Source: Synechococcus sp. UW140
GTDB taxonomy: Bacteria; Cyanobacteriota; Cyanobacteriia; PCC-6307; Cyanobiaceae
Direction of reading: 5' to 3'
DNA: 64,000 nt
Assembly: GCA_945875915.1 (NCBI GenBank)
Contig: CAMCMT010000004.1
Location: 1 to 64,000, forward strand
Shown: piece after piece, positions 61,168 to 64,000 of the stretch
Layout of the letters: each line of letters opens with the position of its first letter
Numbering within the stretch: the first letter of the stretch is position 1
The notes under the pieces: generated by a model
Told to the model about the DNA's origin: nothing
The model's input: the letters and a program-made list of their open reading frames with translations, nothing else
Database searches by the model: none
Position numbers and translations under genes: made by a program

Positions 61168-63348
61168 CTAGCACATTGCTTTGTGAATCTCAAGAATAGT
61201 GGGGAACGGAATATCAATTTTGTGGGCCGCGAACACCTGAATCACACCTCGGTTGATCCGATCAAGTTCATCAAGAAAACCAGCAAAACTCGGTTGATTA
61301 GAGCGGTAGTCAAATATGTAGTCATAGCTGAATGCCGAAATTGCCAACAGTCTGCAGGACCGGAAGGACGCCAGGGGTTCCCGATCAATGAGGTCTTTGA
61401 TCAACAAAGGCACTAGGGAAAGTTGCTCCTCAGTGCAGTCATAGGATACTCCCACAACGACCCGGGAGCGCCCAACCTGATCAATAATCTGTCGCAACCT
61501 CAATAGCAGTTGTTCGCGGATATGTAGATAGGTACTCCAGTCCGACAGCTCTACCTCACCATGGCAAATCAACGTCAGATCATGGGATCCATTGGTTTCG
61601 AGGCTGACGATGGTATCGCTCAGCTCGGGCAATGCGGCGAGGTAGGACTTGCCATAGAAGAGCAGGTCATCCATTTGCTCAGGGCTCAGCTTGCCATCAA
61701 TAGCGAAGTTTAAGTCCATGGCCTGGCGAGGTAGATCGTCAGGATTGCCATTACGCTTGGAGTAATTGATAATCGTTTCTTCATCAGCAATCGCATTGGG
61801 AATACTGATGCGACTTTCCAATGTTTCGAGCTCCACCGAGCGCAGGCCTATTTTGCTAACAAAACCAAGGTTGCTGCCAATGCGACAAAATTCGCCAACC
61901 CGCAGGGGTCGATCACTCTGGATTGAAAGGCCGGCAAATAGGTTGCCGAGCAACTTGGAGGCCCCCAGGCCGATAGCCAGGCCAGGCACGGCCGAAAAGG
62001 CCAAGACCGTACTGGGGGGCAAGCCAACCTTAAGGAGCAACTGATAGAGAAGGGCCATGGCGGCCAAGGCAGCCAACATGCGACTGATCGGCATCACCAG
62101 GTTGGTCATGCGCTTCAGTTGTAAGTTGCTTTGCCTACCCATGAGGATCGACAGCCAAATGCTGAGGGAATGGCCCAGGGATTCAAACAATAGAAAAACC
62201 GACCCCATGGCAAGAGCAAAGAAAATGACATAGAGCAATTCAGTAATAACAAATAATGAGAGTCCAGTTATGTTTATCGCCTCTGTAATTAAGCTGCCAA
62301 AGAGGCTTGTCAAAGGTAAGGTGATCAGCAAGAGCAAGACCCTTTTCCACTCCGCCTTGCAGATGATTGCTTGGCCGCCGGCCTGCAGGGGCACCTTGGT
62401 CGGCGCTCCATAGGAGCGATGGATCCCTAGAAAAATCCTAAGAAGTAGGACGATGTAAACAGCACTAAGCAGCAGAGTTACTGAGATCTGAAAAACGGTT
62501 TGATCGAACAGGCTTTTCTCCAGCACGTCCTGCCGCAGCCACAAGGGAATTTTTAAATACCAAAGCGGTGAGACAAGTCCGCCGGGAGTGAGGCTGTATT
62601 TTTGATAAAAGTTTGGCGAAGCAAACTGCTGACAAACATTTACCTTGGTGCCCAATTGATCGTAGATCCTGAGGATTTCCGGAATCGAATCTGCGGCAAA
62701 GTAATAGTCAAGATTCGAAGGCTTATCCTTGATATTGTCGGTGAGCTCAATCGAAGTATCAGGCAGGGTCCAAGTTCCATCGGCACGGAGGCGGACCTCG
62801 TTGAGCTTTTTGATGGCCTGGGGGTCGGGTAGATTCAGATGAGCTTGGCTATGATTAAACTCGTAATCGAGAATCTGTTTTAGCTTTAGGCTGGCTTCAT
62901 GGCCCATGTCCGGCTGAATGCTCTCGGGAATCGCCGAAAGATCTAGCGCTTTGATCGCCAAATCCCATAATTGATCAATGCTAGCAATCGCCTGGCGATT
63001 CTTTTGGGACCAAAACCAGCCACTCTGATTGCTAGCGGAAGCCAACAGGAGATCCTGTTCCCTCGAAACCTTCGCCATAACAACATAGAAGTTAAGAATC
63101 GTCTCCTTTGGACTTTCCCCAAGCACATCGGTTATTGGGTTGTCATCCCAGGCCTTGGCGGTGACCAGCAAGTCGTCATAAAAGGGTTGCTGTTGCAATG
63201 CATTAAAAGCGCCAATGGAAGCGGCGGACCGGTTGGCTTGGGTCACCGAAACCGGCGTAGCCAGGCCAGCCTGAGCACGGGACGGGGGGACTTGCAGCAG
63301 CGGCAAAAAAATCAAGCAGCAGGCCGTTAACCAGCAACCCAAGGCCAT
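61168..63348 (-). CDS. MscS-family mechanosensitive ion channel
   Basis: ATG 63348 gives 726 residues starting with a signal peptide (ALGCWLTACCLIFLPLLQV, cleavage near RAQA). A periplasmic domain of about 250 residues follows, then several membrane helices (about 270-470). The pore helix and MscS core come next (PGLAIGLGASKLLGNLFAGL, SDRPLRVGEFCRIG, ELETLESRISIPNA). A cytoplasmic domain ends the protein. Such channels release solutes on hypo-osmotic shock. The frame is open to 63597, but the added part is not protein-like. Confidence 0.85.
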   Translation of the reverse strand: MALGCWLTACCLIFLPLLQVPPSRAQAGLATPVSVTQANRSAASIGAFNALQQQPFYDDLLVTAKAWDDNPITDVLGESPKETILNFYVVMAKVSREQDLLLASASNQSGWFWSQKNRQAIASIDQLWDLAIKALDLSAIPESIQPDMGHEASLKLKQILDYEFNHSQAHLNLPDPQAIKKLNEVRLRADGTWTLPDTSIELTDNIKDKPSNLDYYFAADSIPEILRIYDQLGTKVNVCQQFASPNFYQKYSLTPGGLVSPLWYLKIPLWLRQDVLEKSLFDQTVFQISVTLLLSAVYIVLLLRIFLGIHRSYGAPTKVPLQAGGQAIICKAEWKRVLLLLITLPLTSLFGSLITEAINITGLSLFVITELLYVIFFALAMGSVFLLFESLGHSLSIWLSILMGRQSNLQLKRMTNLVMPISRMLAALAAMALLYQLLLKVGLPPSTVLAFSAVPGLAIGLGASKLLGNLFAGLSIQSDRPLRVGEFCRIGSNLGFVSKIGLRSVELETLESRISIPNAIADEETIINYSKRNGNPDDLPRQAMDLNFAIDGKLSPEQMDDLLFYGKSYLAALPELSDTIVSLETNGSHDLTLICHGEVELSDWSTYLHIREQLLLRLRQIIDQVGRSRVVVGVSYDCTEEQLSLVPLLIKDLIDREPLASFRSCRLLAISAFSYDYIFDYRSNQPSFAGFLDELDRINRGVIQVFAAHKIDIPFPTILEIHKAMC

Positions 63349-63739
63349 GCGCCAAGGGCGAGGCAAGCCCAAGGAGCTCCAAGGGGATCGGACACGGCCA
63401 TGCCCTGGACGATGACGGACAGCGAAAGGATTTTTAGCTTTAATCTTCAATGGTGTGCCTAGCACTAACACTAATCTGACAGTGAAGGTGGCGCAGATTG
63501 GCAGCGGGACTTCGGCCTTTGGCAGATTATTGATGAACGGTCCATGCAAGGGCACTGGCTGGTTTATGGGAGCAGCATGGGCATCGTCTTCAGGCACCGC
63601 TGGAAGCCAGCACGGCGTAATTGGCTAGCGGTCCCAGCTCAAAACCATTCCCAGCTCAAAACCGATCCCATCACCCCACCCCAGGCCCAATCACGAGTCC
63701 ACTTGCTGTTCGGCTTGGATTTTTGAATTTTATTTCCAC
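63349..63739. other. 391-base gap without a supported gene
   Basis: The stretch between the MscS gene and the right-edge frame shows no convincing protein in either direction. It may hold promoters for both divergent genes. An AT-rich patch near 63720-63738 (TTTTGAATTTTATTTCCACG) lies directly before the GTG at 63740. Confidence 0.4.
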
Positions 63740-64000
63740 GTGAGAGTCCCCAATCCAAGGGCCAAGCCCCCCTACCCACCGCCGCCGGCACGGCCCGACT
63801 TTCCGCCGCCGGCGCGGCCACCCCGGCCTGGCGAGTGGGACGGACGATTCGCCATACCGGGGCTCGGCCTAGGCAGCCCAGCAAAGCTTGACCCAGGGCT
63901 AGCCGCCCCTCGCCCCACCACGGCCCCTGGCGACTGGGGCCAGCAGGATATGCAGCCGCTGCGCTTCGGGCCCGTCGGCCAAACGCCATTGGCCAGCGGC
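63740..64000 (+). CDS. proline-rich protein, N-terminal part (cut by window edge)
   Basis: From GTG 63740 the plus strand stays open for 87 codons to the window end. It begins VRVPNPRAKPPYPPPPARPD, then FPPPARPPRPGEWDGRFAIP, and later GLGLGSPAKL and QQDMQPLRFGPVGQTPLASG. Proline makes up about one-fourth. G or C at third positions is high, as in coding DNA here, but GC-rich DNA also gives long chance frames. No family is recognised. Confidence 0.3.
   Translation, partial: MRVPNPRAKPPYPPPPARPDFPPPARPPRPGEWDGRFAIPGLGLGSPAKLDPGLAAPRPTTAPGDWGQQDMQPLRFGPVGQTPLASG

Noticed and set aside
1-64000. CRISPR array, prophage or integrase-bounded island
   Set aside because: No regular short repeats with spacers, no phage structural genes and no tRNA-adjacent integrase were seen.

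Overview
The window looks like a chromosome segment of a picocyanobacterium of the Synechococcus/Cyanobium type. The evidence is the high GC of the housekeeping genes, a DUF2811 protein, a type-2 NAD(P)H dehydrogenase of cyanobacterial style, a BioD-like/DRTGG protein, a PepSY-type membrane protein, and small proteins of a picocyanobacterial kind. No rRNA operon, CRISPR array or prophage is visible. Family names come from reading the translated sequences by eye; no database was searched.

The left part (1-41.6 kb) is accessory in character. It opens with the end of an IS3-family insertion sequence and the relic of a LysR-like regulator. Next comes a secretion locus: a TolC-like outer-membrane factor interrupted by one in-frame amber codon (744-2672, minus), a divergent HlyD-type adaptor (2791-4143) and a two-helix small membrane protein (4188-4379). 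Then one uninterrupted reading frame runs from 4957 to 34992 and encodes a 10,011-residue protein. It has an N-terminal DUF4347 domain, a long Ala/Ser/Gly-rich region with hierarchical repeats, a filamentous-haemagglutinin-like stretch and five related beta-sandwich-like domains near the C-terminus. It is probably a giant secreted or surface protein exported by a type I-like route, and is the most striking object here. The ABC ATPase that such a route needs is not in the window. Two FUSC-type membrane proteins (34997-37260, minus), an NDH-2 (37559-38941) and a calcium-loop-rich subtilisin-like protease (39056-41346, broken by one frameshift) follow. A decayed second copy of the IS3-type end closes this part at about 41.4-41.57 kb.

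The middle (41.7-51.5 kb) holds a LysR-like regulator with a nested palindrome upstream, an HdeD-like relic, a beta-carbonic anhydrase, polA, a cation/proton antiporter, gltX, tRNA-Asp(GTC), tRNA-Trp(CCA), rplS with a clear intrinsic terminator, and a PepSY-type membrane protein.

The right part (51.5-64 kb) is mostly ordinary core genome: map, two Rossmann-fold oxidoreductases, a BioD-like/DRTGG protein, a DprA-like Rossmann protein, MAPEG and DUF2811 proteins, a three-gene ABC-2 exporter operon, a small J-domain-like protein and an MscS-family channel. A proline-rich reading frame runs off the right edge.
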